Shown one piece after another: positions 9,207-18,132 of a stretch of DNA of 64,000 bases; the first letter of the stretch is position 1, and each line of letters starts with the position of its first letter. The notes under the pieces are model-generated. The model had not been told where the DNA came from, ran no database searches, and saw only the letters and a list, made by a program, of their open reading frames with translations. The position numbers were made by a program, and so were the translations under genes. The stretch is from Parvibaculum sp. (GTDB lineage: Bacteria > Pseudomonadota > Alphaproteobacteria > Parvibaculales > Parvibaculaceae): positions 1,869,701 through 1,933,700 of the forward strand of contig JAEPQD010000001.1 of the NCBI GenBank assembly GCA_017642695.1. Reading direction: 5' to 3'.

Positions 9207-10253
9207 GTGACGATCTACTGCTACACGAGCTTCTCGTTCAGCTACCTGGCAAAGGCACGCGTCCTCGCTGCGACCTTGAAGAAGCACCATCCTGACTGGT
9301 TCCTTTGCGCCGTGATCAGCGATCGTGAGCCGGATGGATTTGGCTTTGATATCGAACGGGAGAATTTCGATGAAGTCATCTGGGGGGACGAGATATTCGG
9401 ACCGAAGACTCGCTCCTGGGTGTTCAAGCACGATGTGATAGAGCTGTGTACGGCTGTTAAGGGACCGGTTTTGAAGCGGCTCCTGGAAAGAGCGGACGCG
9501 GAGAAGGTCTTCTACTTTGACCCCGATGTCGCGGTCATGAACGATCTTCACTGTCTGGCGGATATGCTCGATGGTGCATCGATTCTGTTGACCCCCCATC
9601 AGCTTGAGCCGGACGAAAGCCCCCAGGCGATCTTCGACAACGAAGTCTGCTCTCTCAGGCTGGGTACATATAATCTCGGATTCGTCGGTGTCAGGGCAGA
9701 CGAGGAGGGATTGCGCTTCGCCTCATGGTGGGCAGATCGGTTGTCCGAATTTTGCTACGATGACCCTGCTTCCGGCTTGTTCGTCGATCAGAAGTGGTGC
9801 GACCTGGCGCCCGCTTTCTTTGAGAACTTGAAAATTGTGCGAGACCCCGGCTGCAATGTGGCCAGTTGGAATCTCAGCCGCAGGCACGTTTCGATCGGGC
9901 GAGACGGGTGTATCACCGCAAACGGATCGACGATCAAGTTTTTCCACTTCACCAAGCTGGGTCCGCTGGGTGATGTGATGACTCAGCGCTATGCCCGGGA
10001 GAATTTCGAGGTCTACGAAATATGGTCGTGGTATCGGCGTCAGATCGAGAAATATTCCGAGGCGGGAATTCCCGCGGATTGGTGGCGGTACGGGCGATTT
10101 TCAAATGGAGAGCTCGTACCAAAGGCGGCAAGAGTGCTCTATCGTGAGAGACAGGACTTGCAGCAGGCCTTTGTGGATCCCTTCAACGCCGAAGGAGCGA
10201 GCCTTTACCAGTGGCTGTCCGAAAACGGAGTGCTGGTCGGCACGCAGAACTAG
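9207..10253 (+). CDS. DxD glycosyltransferase (GT-A, GT8-like)
   Basis: A 348-residue soluble protein with a GT-A layout. An N-terminal YLAKARVLAATLKKHHPDW segment precedes the metal- and nucleotide-sugar-binding FYFDPDVAVMNDL motif near residues 110-122. A TYNLGFVGV stretch follows near 155, then WADRLSEFCYDDP and FVDQKWCDL segments typical of small sugar transferases. The start is a GTG one base after the preceding TGA, so it is probably translated with that gene. Acceptor and sugar are unknown. It is part of the sulfated-glycan cluster. Confidence 0.75.
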   Translation: MTIYCYTSFSFSYLAKARVLAATLKKHHPDWFLCAVISDREPDGFGFDIERENFDEVIWGDEIFGPKTRSWVFKHDVIELCTAVKGPVLKRLLERADAEKVFYFDPDVAVMNDLHCLADMLDGASILLTPHQLEPDESPQAIFDNEVCSLRLGTYNLGFVGVRADEEGLRFASWWADRLSEFCYDDPASGLFVDQKWCDLAPAFFENLKIVRDPGCNVASWNLSRRHVSIGRDGCITANGSTIKFFHFTKLGPLGDVMTQRYARENFEVYEIWSWYRRQIEKYSEAGIPADWWRYGRFSNGELVPKAARVLYRERQDLQQAFVDPFNAEGASLYQWLSENGVLVGTQN

Positions 10254-10263
10254 GTAGCGAAAA

Positions 10264-11178
10264 ATGAGCGAAACCGGTCATGGGGCGCACGCGGCCGCCG
10301 AAAAATGGAACAAGGCTCACGTAGTGCCGAACTTCCGGCGGAGATTCGTGAATCACATTCCCTGGGTTCGCAACTACATTCACTTCCTCTACCTCAACAA
10401 CGAAACACCTTTCTCAATTTTGAAACGGGAGCTTGGGAGCACACCGGTGGACAATGCTCTCGAGCTTGCAGGGGGCAGGGGGGATTTCTCGCTGGCCCTG
10501 CTGACAGCGGGTTTGGCGAGAAATGTTCGAATGGTGGATCTTTCCGAATCTGCGGCGAAGATCGCGCGAGAGAAGGCAGACAGCCAGGGAATAAAGGGTT
10601 TTGTCGTGGAGACCGGAGACGTGAATGATCTGCGGATCGACGACAAGTACGATCTTGTCACCTTCAGCCAGTCGCTCCATCACATTTTCGCGCTGGAACA
10701 TATTCTGGGCGAGGTTCGCCGGGCGTTGAAGCCGGGTGGTCTGTTTTATGTGTCCGACTACATTGGTCCAACAAGAATGCAATGGACGGATGTTCAATTG
10801 AAATACATGAACGATATTCTGGCGCTCATGCCGGAACATCTCCGGGCACAGATCAATCCGGATGGATCGGACGCGCCTTCGCCCAAAACGAGCGTGAAGC
10901 GTATTCCCCTGGAGACGTTTGAACGCGTTGACCCGAGCGAAGCTGTCAGAAGCGCCGATATAGACGGGATAATACGGAAGACGTTCGATGTGGTAGATTT
11001 CCATCCTATGGGCGGCACCATCAGTTACGAATTGTTTCGAACGATTGCTCACAACTTTGATGTTGCTGACCAGTCGGTTCAGGCATTGTTGAAGACGGTT
11101 CTGTACTTCGAACACGACCTCATTTCCCGGGGTGTTCTGAATTCCGATTTTGGGTTGTATCTGTGTCGCGCTCGATAA
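10264..11178 (+). CDS. Class I SAM-dependent methyltransferase
   Basis: A 304-residue protein with a Rossmann-like methyltransferase core. Motif I is ALELAGGRGDFSLAL near residues 63-77, the acidic SAM-ribose strand is VRMVDLSES, and QSLHHIFALEHILGEVRRALKPGGLFYVSD carries motifs IV-VI. The C-terminal 130 residues are not recognised. It starts 10 bp after the DxD glycosyltransferase. In this context an O- or N-methyltransferase acting on a glycan or its sugar nucleotide is likely, but the substrate is not readable. Confidence 0.8.
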   Translation: MSETGHGAHAAAEKWNKAHVVPNFRRRFVNHIPWVRNYIHFLYLNNETPFSILKRELGSTPVDNALELAGGRGDFSLALLTAGLARNVRMVDLSESAAKIAREKADSQGIKGFVVETGDVNDLRIDDKYDLVTFSQSLHHIFALEHILGEVRRALKPGGLFYVSDYIGPTRMQWTDVQLKYMNDILALMPEHLRAQINPDGSDAPSPKTSVKRIPLETFERVDPSEAVRSADIDGIIRKTFDVVDFHPMGGTISYELFRTIAHNFDVADQSVQALLKTVLYFEHDLISRGVLNSDFGLYLCRAR

Positions 11179-11225
11179 GGCCCGAAAAAATAGTTCATAT
11201 GGAATAGAAACTGACACAGAAAGAT

Positions 11226-12053
11226 ATGGCCTTGCGATCGCCGCGTTTCCTGATCTTGTCGGAACCCCGAACGGGCAGCAACAACGTCTCTTATGTGCTG
11301 GGCGCACACCCGCAGATTGAGGTTGGGAACGAACTTCTGCACCAGAGGAATGGTGTGAAGATCGACGAGTTTCCGCATCTCAAGGAAAGCGTGACGTCGT
11401 CTTCCGATCCTTACCACTGGATAGCCTCTCTTCAACCTCAGCAGCAAACTGAGGTGTGCCGGACCCTGTTCGAGCGGTTCAATGGATTCAAGATTCACAG
11501 TCAGCATGTTCCGGCAGAGTTCATAGCGCGGGTAGTCGGCGAATTTGAATGCACGGTTATTCTGACGGTAAGGCGGAATCTGTTTGAGCAGGCGATGTCG
11601 AACTTCATCGCCGCTCGAAACATGAAATGGCACGCCGATGAGAAACGTGAATCCGATGACGATAACTCGGATCCTTTTGAAATATCTCCGGCTCATTTTT
11701 TCAACTGGATTGAGCTGTTGCTCGAGGCCAGACGATCTGTGTGGTCTGCACTCAAGCCCTATGCGGATCGCGTGATACTGTGCGAATACGAGTCCATGTT
11801 CTCGGGGGACGCCGCCCGGCGTCTGATGCGTTTCCAGATCATTTTTGACGTGCTGGGGATGCCCCGTTTCGGCAAGCTCTCCGACAGCGAGAGGCCAGAG
11901 GCGTTTCAGAAAGCCATGCATTTCATCGATCCGCAAAAGCAGAAGATGACGGATCCGGATTACGCGGCTCGCTTCGTCAGCAACTACGCGGAGATTGCGC
12001 AGAGATATGACAGATGGCTCATGCGTTCCTACGGGAAAACATCGCTCGCCTGA
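11226..12053 (+). CDS. Stf0-like sulfotransferase
   Basis: A 275-residue protein starting almost directly with the PAPS 5'-phosphosulfate loop LILSEPRTGSNNVSYVL (residues 9-25). A 3'-phosphate-binding segment, CTVILTVRRNLFEQAMSNF, lies near 112-130. It resembles LPS/Nod-factor sulfotransferases. It follows the class I methyltransferase by 47 bp. Its 3' end overlaps the ATG at 12014 of the following frameshifted methyltransferase by 40 bp, consistent with translational coupling in the ancestral operon. Substrate inferred to be a surface glycan. Confidence 0.78.
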   Translation: MALRSPRFLILSEPRTGSNNVSYVLGAHPQIEVGNELLHQRNGVKIDEFPHLKESVTSSSDPYHWIASLQPQQQTEVCRTLFERFNGFKIHSQHVPAEFIARVVGEFECTVILTVRRNLFEQAMSNFIAARNMKWHADEKRESDDDNSDPFEISPAHFFNWIELLLEARRSVWSALKPYADRVILCEYESMFSGDAARRLMRFQIIFDVLGMPRFGKLSDSERPEAFQKAMHFIDPQKQKMTDPDYAARFVSNYAEIAQRYDRWLMRSYGKTSLA

Positions 12054-12241
12054 GCGGAATCGAGGGGGCTTTGCTGAACGCTGATATCGGAGAGAAGGCT
12101 GCGGGGGATCTGTTCGACGTCGACCGGTTCGCCGCCAAGCTCGCCTGTCCATGCTTTGCCCGTAATGTCGTGGCGCCGGCCGGCGACGGTGATCGGGCAT
12201 GCGATCGTTGCGGACGGACCGTAACCATCCGCGATGGTATT
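12014..12241 (+). pseudogene. Detached zinc-ribbon N-terminus of the next methyltransferase (frameshift)
   Basis: This frame encodes about 75 residues ending LACPCFARNVVAP...ACDRCGRTVTIRDGI, a Trm112-like zinc-ribbon plus RDGI linker that commonly precedes methyltransferase domains. The reading frame then leaves for CCLYSAG. Removing one T from the TTT at 12240-12242 restores RDGI-VVFIPPEE and joins it to the downstream methyltransferase, giving about 373 residues. The defect may be a real mutation, a sequencing error, or recoding. The first zinc pair reads CPC rather than CPxC, so it may already be degenerate. The ATG at 12014 is the likely original start. Confidence 0.6.
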
Positions 12242-13136
12242 TGTTGTCTTTATTCCGCCGGAAGAAGCCGTCAATGTCCTCGAGAAGGCCGACTATGATG
12301 CGGCGCATGGCGTGGACATCGCCACCAGCCGGAGTCTTTCAAAGCTCTATGTGAGCCATATCCCTGAAGAACTTGGGCATGATCTGGATGTCGTCGAAAT
12401 CGGAAGCGGCACGGGCTTGCTCACGGCCAGCTTGGGCGACCAGCCACGTGTCGGTCAGAGCGTGGCGCTGGACATTTCGCTGGCATTTCTCCGAACCGCG
12501 CGGCGACGCGTGATGGAACACTCTGCCAGTCCGCGAAAGTCCGTTCTGGCGTGCGCCGATCTCAATGACCTTCCGTTCGGCGAAAACGTGTTCGACGTGG
12601 TCGTCGGCAATTCGATTCTCCATCACATACTGGACTATCGCGCTCTTCTCTCCCGTCTGCGTTTCATATTGAAGGACGGTGGTGTGGCCTTGTTCAGCGA
12701 GCCTTGTCAGCAAGGCAAGTCGCTGGTGGCTTTTTTTCTCGGCTTGATGGTGCAGCACGACAGGAGAAGCGCGAAGCCTGTGCTTGATGAGGGAGAACGG
12801 AAACGAATTGAAGGCGCCGTTTCGGTTCTGATGAGGGAGCGGAACGTCGCAAACCGTCCGGAACTGAAGCAGAAGATGGAAGACAAGCACATTTTCATGA
12901 CCGCACAGCTCGCGGATATGGCGGCGGATCTCGGTTATGCCGGTTTCCAGTCTCGTAACACATCGGCGGTGACCGACGGATACCGGAAGTTCGCCGAAAA
13001 TACGTTGCGGGTCGTGGGGTTGCACGATCGTGTGGCTGAATTCTCGTTCCTGTTTGAGGAGTTTCAGGACAAGTATCTGTATTTCTTCGCGGACCAGACT
13101 GAAACGCCTCACCAGATTCTGATCTTCAGGAAGTAG
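12234..13136 (+). CDS. Class I methyltransferase, apparently 5'-truncated by frameshift
   Basis: The 300-residue open frame contains a complete SAM-binding core: DVVEIGSGTGLLTASLG (motif I), VALDISLAFL, VVVGNSILHHILDYRALLSRL and a KDGGVALFSEP strand. The ATG at 12234 lies inside the codons of the zinc-ribbon linker of the other frame and has no Shine-Dalgarno, so it may not be a natural start. The natural protein probably began at 12014 (see that entry). If translated from 12234 the catalytic domain would be intact but the zinc ribbon lost. It is the fourth downstream gene of the 7256 operon; probable glycan methylation. Confidence 0.7.
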   Translation: MVFVVFIPPEEAVNVLEKADYDAAHGVDIATSRSLSKLYVSHIPEELGHDLDVVEIGSGTGLLTASLGDQPRVGQSVALDISLAFLRTARRRVMEHSASPRKSVLACADLNDLPFGENVFDVVVGNSILHHILDYRALLSRLRFILKDGGVALFSEPCQQGKSLVAFFLGLMVQHDRRSAKPVLDEGERKRIEGAVSVLMRERNVANRPELKQKMEDKHIFMTAQLADMAADLGYAGFQSRNTSAVTDGYRKFAENTLRVVGLHDRVAEFSFLFEEFQDKYLYFFADQTETPHQILIFRK

Positions 13137-13158
13137 GATATGACCCGCGGGGGATCTT

Positions 13159-14121
13159 ATGGTCGGCGATAACGATCCAACGCCGGTTGTTGACACGCTG
13201 TATGGGCCTCTGTGTCTGCCCCCCAATCCGCGCGATCTGATCCGGCGCGTTCTGGAGAGCGAAGGAGAATGGGCTTATCTTGAGGCATTGCTTCTGAAGC
13301 CTCTGCTTGGTCCGGAATCGGCCGCATTCGACGTCGGTGCGTTTGTGGGCACCTTCAGCCTCGCTCTGGCCGGTTTCGGCGTGGGGCGTGTTGTCTCCGT
13401 CGAGCCGAACCCCGTCTCTGCCTCTCTTCTGAAACGGAACATGGCGCGCAATTGCACCGTACCTTACGAGGTCGTCCAGGCGGCGGTCGGGTTGCATGCT
13501 GGCAGAGCGGTTGTCACCCGATCCATCGAGGAAAACTTGGGTGGAACGGCATATTCGGCCAACGACGAAGTGGATTCGAGAGAGCCTGTGGAACAGGTCA
13601 CAATAGCGGACCTGCGTCGAGCGCATGGCAGCTACGATCTGCTGAAGCTCGACGTGGAAGGCGGCGAGTTCGACGCTCTCAGGAGTGATGCGGTATGGAT
13701 CAGGGACAACAAGCCTCTCGTGTGGGCTGAATGCAACGAGAAGGCGGGGGTCGCGAAGATTCTGGAATTCATGATTTGGGCAGGACTGTCGCCCGTTTAT
13801 GTCGCCTTCCCGGTCTTTCGAAAGAACAGTTTTCGAAGCTCTCCCGAAAAGCCGTTTCCTCAGGCCTACGAAGCAGCGCTCGCCGGTGGTCCAACGGGCC
13901 TCTACGACAGGCTGACGGCGAACGGTTTGGGCGAAGACATCATGGTGAAGCGAATTCGCAATTTCGCCGATCTTCGCCAGGCCATGTGGCATACCCCTCG
14001 ATGGAGCAGGGCCGCTTGGCAGGACCTGTCGCCGGCCGAGTTGACCGCGCTTCTGGGCCGTTCGCTTCGCGGCGAGAGTTTCGAAACCTTCCTTCTCGAA
14101 GACAAGGCGTCGGACACCTAG
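13159..14121 (+). CDS. FkbM family methyltransferase
   Basis: A 320-residue SAM-dependent methyltransferase. The FkbM signature is clear: FDVGAFVGTFSLAL near residues 55-68, RVVSVEPNPVSASLLKRNM and later YDLLKLDVEGGEFDAL near 155-170. FkbM enzymes usually O-methylate sugars or polyketides, so glycan O-methylation is the likely job. It begins 22 bp after the previous gene. Its TAG overlaps the TAG of the convergent sulfotransferase gene in one CTAG (14118-14121). The C-terminal 100 residues are variable in the family. Confidence 0.85.
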   Translation: MVGDNDPTPVVDTLYGPLCLPPNPRDLIRRVLESEGEWAYLEALLLKPLLGPESAAFDVGAFVGTFSLALAGFGVGRVVSVEPNPVSASLLKRNMARNCTVPYEVVQAAVGLHAGRAVVTRSIEENLGGTAYSANDEVDSREPVEQVTIADLRRAHGSYDLLKLDVEGGEFDALRSDAVWIRDNKPLVWAECNEKAGVAKILEFMIWAGLSPVYVAFPVFRKNSFRSSPEKPFPQAYEAALAGGPTGLYDRLTANGLGEDIMVKRIRNFADLRQAMWHTPRWSRAAWQDLSPAELTALLGRSLRGESFETFLLEDKASDT

Positions 14122-14900
14122 CCCTGGCGAAAAAAGTATTCGTTGTAGCTCTCGGCGCGGCGCCGAAGCTCGCGTGACCTTTCGACGTCTTCAGCGCTCA
14201 CCCCTCGGTCTTGCGGCGTTATTTTGGCGGCTGTTCTGATTGCGTTTCTCTCTATTTCCCAATCTCGCTTTGCTTCCATGAGCCGCAAGCTGGGGTTGCC
14301 CGTTGCGGGCGCGCCAACCATGCTGGCGAGGCTTCGGACGGTTTCCGGATCAAGCAGTTGATCGTACTTGACCACAATGCGGCCCTCGACCCGTTCGGCG
14401 ACGTCAACAAGCGCAGCTGCAGACGTTCGCACATATTCCTCGATCCATCCCCAGTCGTATGTCTTGTTCCACTGCTGCCTATTGATTTTCTCGACCAGAC
14501 TTAGCGTCACCTCTTCGATATCGCGAACCAGAACGACCACGAGACGGGGACGCAACAGGTCGATCATTTCCATATGCGCCGCTGCTTCGACCTCCTTGAC
14601 GCCCCAGAACGTCAGGTCGCGTAGAAAGCGGTTGTGAACTTGCTCGATGTACTCAGCGGTTGTAGCGCATCCTTCGACGGCGTTTGCCACCTCGGTCTTC
14701 GAGATGCCGGGAAACAGGTGCGCCAGTTCCTGCCAGGTGTGATCGATGCTGCGCGCGTGGAAGCGGGGTTCTGCCATCACGATCTGGTTCGGTGGCACGG
14801 TGAACGCATTGCAGAGAAAGGTGCTGCCCGAACGGCCCATGGCGGCGATATAGAGATCCGCTTCACGCACGTTGACAACCTGCGTGGACGGAAATGGCAC
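14118..14900 (-). CDS. Sulfotransferase family protein
   Basis: About 260 residues. The PAPS loop LYIAAMGRSGSTFLCNAF lies near residues 16-33, and LVVVLVRDIEEVTLSLVEKI gives the 3'-phosphate-binding strand-helix. The start chosen is the GTG at 14900, two bases after the stop of the upstream TylF-like gene, because the longer frame runs antisense-like through that gene. An ATG at 14978 is possible but would overlap it by 74 bp. It forms a tight minus-strand pair with the TylF-like methyltransferase, so both probably act on one molecule. Confidence 0.75.
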   Translation of the reverse strand: MPFPSTQVVNVREADLYIAAMGRSGSTFLCNAFTVPPNQIVMAEPRFHARSIDHTWQELAHLFPGISKTEVANAVEGCATTAEYIEQVHNRFLRDLTFWGVKEVEAAAHMEMIDLLRPRLVVVLVRDIEEVTLSLVEKINRQQWNKTYDWGWIEEYVRTSAAALVDVAERVEGRIVVKYDQLLDPETVRSLASMVGAPATGNPSLRLMEAKRDWEIERNAIRTAAKITPQDRGVSAEDVERSRELRRRAESYNEYFFRQG

Positions 14901-14902
14901 GG

Positions 14903-15580
14903 CTAGGCATGGCTGATCCTTCGGGATGTATGCGGTATCAGCGAGGCGGATTCCACGATGAAGGACATACCGTGCCATCCGAATGGCCGGTAGGGAAGAA
15001 AATGGAAACCGGAGACGTTTGCGGCGAATTCGAGAAACGCTGCGCGTTCGCCGGAAAGCTGATCTGTGGAATAACAGTAGTAGTCGTCCAGCGCGATAAT
15101 CATGCCGTGTTTGAGGCGCGGACGCAGGAAATCGAGGACGACGGCTGTCGACGAATAGAGATCGCAATCGACATAGGCGAAGCAGATATCGTCCGGCCGG
15201 GGGCCATCGAAGGGTTCGTGCAGCGTGGTGTCGTAAAAACCTTTGACGACCGAGAACGATTCCTCCGCCATGCCGTGTTCTTTCAGCAGGGCAAGAAATC
15301 CGGGCAATGGTTGGCGCATTTTCCCGGGTTCCCATTTGGGATGCCCGTCCCGCGCACCGGCTCGGGGAGGAAGGCCTTCAAAGGAATCGAAGGCCCAGAA
15401 ATGGGCCTTGTGTCCGAAGCTCATGGCGGCGGAGTAGGCGCACCTGAAAGTCTGTCCGGAAGCACAGCCGAATTCCGCATAGTCTCCCGCGATTTCGTTG
15501 AAAGACAGGGCCTTGAAGGCCATGTCGATGAATTCCTTCCGGTGGGAGATCTCCGCGATCATGCTGCTGATGCTGTCCAA
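14903..15580 (-). CDS. TylF/MycF-like O-methyltransferase
   Basis: A 225-residue SAM- and metal-dependent methyltransferase of the macrocin O-methyltransferase group. YAEFGCASGQTFRCAY near residues 34-49 is motif I, HFWAFDSFEGLPP follows, and DICFAYVDCDLYSSTAVVLDFL and IALDDYY carry the metal- and acceptor-binding acidic residues. Family members methylate sugar hydroxyls. The start is TTG at 15580, supported by GGAGAG six bases upstream; the next Met at 15562 has no such site. It is paired with the downstream sulfotransferase. Confidence 0.82.
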   Translation of the reverse strand: MDSISSMIAEISHRKEFIDMAFKALSFNEIAGDYAEFGCASGQTFRCAYSAAMSFGHKAHFWAFDSFEGLPPRAGARDGHPKWEPGKMRQPLPGFLALLKEHGMAEESFSVVKGFYDTTLHEPFDGPRPDDICFAYVDCDLYSSTAVVLDFLRPRLKHGMIIALDDYYCYSTDQLSGERAAFLEFAANVSGFHFLPYRPFGWHGMSFIVESASLIPHTSRRISHA

Positions 15581-15628
15581 GGCCTTCTCTCCGCTTGATA
15601 GGGGTCGTTCATCCTAGCATGTGCTCGT

Positions 15629-16447
15629 TCAGCCGGAGGGGTATCCCAACTCCGTCAGTATGTCCCCGAAATGCTGTCTGTGGAGTTCGATGATGGATTC
15701 GGGCATCTCCTCGCGCCAGCGGCCGACCGAGCCGGCCTGGGACGATGAGGTGACATGTTGTCCGTCCTCCAGCCCGCGCGCTCTCGCTGAAGCGAACTGC
15801 ACTGCTTCCGCCGATGCATCGATGCCCAACCAGTCGAAAATATTCTGCAGCGTGTTATTGCTATCGGTGATCAGCGCTTCGTATTTGATCGTTGTGCGGT
15901 TCCGGCAGTCTTCGCCCGCCGCAAGCAAGGCTGTGTAGCGCTCCTTGTTGTAGAGCACGATCTCTTCGTCTGTTTCGGCGAAACGTTCGGCAAATTCCTT
16001 CACGCCTCGTTTCTCGTTGAAGGCACGTGCCGATACGAAGATGTCCCGTGGGTCGCGTAGCAATGTGATGACGCGCAAGTCCGGAAAGCGTTTCATCGCG
16101 CCGGAAATATCCGCATTGGGCAGACATTTTTCCGCAAAATAGCAGGGCGACTTTCCCTGCTCTTCGGCAATTTTCGTGTAAATGCGCTCGATGTCGGTTT
16201 CGGTCGGGTAGCGCTGGTCTTCCAGTGGGCGATAGAGCAGTTCCTCGTCGTCGCCGAAACGCCAGCGCTTCGCCTTCAGGGTGCGCAATGCTTCGCTATC
16301 GGAGGGAAAGGCCAGCGAACGAAAGAGAGGAAACTCGAGCGGGTAGCGTTCATGCGCGACGATGCGGGGGTGGCTGGCGAGAAGCCGCATGAGAAAGGTG
16401 GTTCCGGAGCGGCCCAGCGCTTGAACCAGAACAGGCTTGAGTTCCAT
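15629..16447 (-). CDS. Sulfotransferase family protein (Sulfotransfer_3-like)
   Basis: A 272-residue protein beginning with the PAPS loop VLVQALGRSGTTFLMRLL (residues 6-23). LRVITLLRDPRDIFVSARAF supplies the conserved 3'-phosphate Arg/Ser region. It is fourth in the set of sulfotransferases and differs in type from the Stf0-like ones. The ATG at 16447 is preceded by GAGAAGAG; the longer frame to 16822 runs opposite the mutase coding region and is not supported. It lies between the TylF-like gene and the mutase gene on the same strand. Confidence 0.82.
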   Translation of the reverse strand: MELKPVLVQALGRSGTTFLMRLLASHPRIVAHERYPLEFPLFRSLAFPSDSEALRTLKAKRWRFGDDEELLYRPLEDQRYPTETDIERIYTKIAEEQGKSPCYFAEKCLPNADISGAMKRFPDLRVITLLRDPRDIFVSARAFNEKRGVKEFAERFAETDEEIVLYNKERYTALLAAGEDCRNRTTIKYEALITDSNNTLQNIFDWLGIDASAEAVQFASARARGLEDGQHVTSSSQAGSVGRWREEMPESIIELHRQHFGDILTELGYPSG

Positions 16448-16494
16448 CTCTTCTCGGCCTTGCACAAGCGGTGCCTCCGGGAATCGTCGATACC

Positions 16495-17994
16495 CTAGAT
16501 CTTCTGGTCGTACTCGCCAACTTCCGGCTCGGCCGAGAGGTGCTTGTCGACCTCCGCGAACATGGCGCGCATGTTTGCCTCCGACGCCGGGCTTTCGACC
16601 ACGACCACGAGCCCCGGCTTGTTGGACGAGGCGCGGACAAGGCCCCATGTCCCGTCTTCCACCGTCACGCGCACGCCGTTCACGGTCACGACATCGCGGA
16701 TCTTCTGGCCGAGAAGCGTTTCGCCCTTGTCGGCCATATCCGAGAAGAGTGTCACCATCCGCTCCACGACCTCGTATTTCTTCTCGTCCGGGCAGTAGGG
16801 CGACATGGTCGGCGATCCCCACGTCTTCGGCAGATCCTCGCGCAGTTCCGACATCTTCTTCGTCGGGTTCCGGTCCAGCATGTCGCAGATCGCGATCGCC
16901 GAGACGAGCCCGTCGTCGTATCCGCGCCCGATCGGCGGATTGAAGAAGTAGTGGCCCGATTTCTCGAAGCCGACCAGCGCCTTCAGCTCATGCGCGCGCC
17001 GCTTGATATAGGAGTGCCCGGTCTTCCAGTAGTCGGTCTTTGCGCCGTTCGCGATCAGCACCGGATCGGTGAGGAAAAGCCCGGTCGACTTCACGTCCAC
17101 CACGAACTGCGCGTTAGCGTGCCGTGCGGACAAATCCCGCGCGAGCATCACGCCTACCTTGTCGGCGAAGATTTCCTCGCCCGTGTCGTCCACCACGCCG
17201 CAGCGGTCGCCGTCGCCGTCGAAACCGAGGCCGACATCGGCGCCCGTTTCCAGCACCTTGTCGCGCAGCGCATGGAGCATCTCCATGTCTTCCGGGTTCG
17301 GATTGTAGCGCGGAAAGGTCCAGTCGAGTTCGCAGTCGAGCGGGATCACCTCGACGCCGATTCCTTCCAGCACCTTCGGCGCAAAGGCGCCCGCCGTGCC
17401 GTTGCCGCAGGCTGCCACCACGCGGAGCTTGCGTTTGATTTTCGGCCGGCCGGTCAGGTCGGCGATGTAGCGCTCTGCCATGTCCGCGATACGGATATAG
17501 CGCCCGCCGTCGCGCGCCTTGCCGCCGCCCGAAAGCACGATCTCCTTCAGCCGGCTCATTTCGTCCGGTCCGAAGGTGAGCGGCCGCTGTGCCCCCATCT
17601 TCACGCCCGTCCAGCCGTTCTCGTTGTGGCTCGCGGTCACCATCGCAACGCAGGGCAGGTCGAGGTCGAATTGCGAGAAATAGGCGACGGGCGACAGCGC
17701 GAGGCCGATATCGTGCACCTCGCAGCCCGCTTCCATGAGCCCGATGATGAGCGCCTGCTTGATCGATGCCGAATAGGATCGGAAGTCGTGGCCGACGGCG
17801 ATCTTGGGGGCCACGCCCATCTCGTGGATCAGCGTCCCGAGCCCCAGTCCCAGCGCCTGAATGCCGACGAGATTGATTTCCTTCTCGAACAGCCACCGCG
17901 CATCGTATTCGCGAAACCCGTTCGGCGAGACGAGCGGCAGATTCTCGAATTCGGGCGTGTTGGGTTTCAGGTCGGCGCGCGGCTTCGGCGTCAT
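16495..17994 (-). CDS. Phosphomannomutase/phosphoglucomutase
   Basis: A 499-residue alpha-D-phosphohexomutase interconverting hexose 1- and 6-phosphates for nucleotide-sugar supply. The catalytic phosphoserine loop TASHNENGW has Ser122, the Mg site GFDGDGDRCG spans about 258-266, and the sugar-binding loop EKSGHYFF spans 344-351. Length and motifs fit the AlgC/ManB-type enzymes. GGAG lies 5 nt before the ATG at 17994, which rules against the longer frame to 18108. Its place beside the glycan genes suggests it feeds GDP-mannose or UDP-glucose routes for them. Confidence 0.92.
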   Translation of the reverse strand: MTPKPRADLKPNTPEFENLPLVSPNGFREYDARWLFEKEINLVGIQALGLGLGTLIHEMGVAPKIAVGHDFRSYSASIKQALIIGLMEAGCEVHDIGLALSPVAYFSQFDLDLPCVAMVTASHNENGWTGVKMGAQRPLTFGPDEMSRLKEIVLSGGGKARDGGRYIRIADMAERYIADLTGRPKIKRKLRVVAACGNGTAGAFAPKVLEGIGVEVIPLDCELDWTFPRYNPNPEDMEMLHALRDKVLETGADVGLGFDGDGDRCGVVDDTGEEIFADKVGVMLARDLSARHANAQFVVDVKSTGLFLTDPVLIANGAKTDYWKTGHSYIKRRAHELKALVGFEKSGHYFFNPPIGRGYDDGLVSAIAICDMLDRNPTKKMSELREDLPKTWGSPTMSPYCPDEKKYEVVERMVTLFSDMADKGETLLGQKIRDVVTVNGVRVTVEDGTWGLVRASSNKPGLVVVVESPASEANMRAMFAEVDKHLSAEPEVGEYDQKI

Positions 17995-18132
17995 GGTATC
18001 TCCGGGGGAGGGTGGTGTGTCGTTGGCGGTCTTATAGCGGAAAATCCGCCGCAGCGGGGAGGGTTCCCTGCGCTTATTGAAGCCGGGAATGAGGCGGGAG
18101 AATGGCAATCCGCCCCGGGCGTTTCGGGCCGT

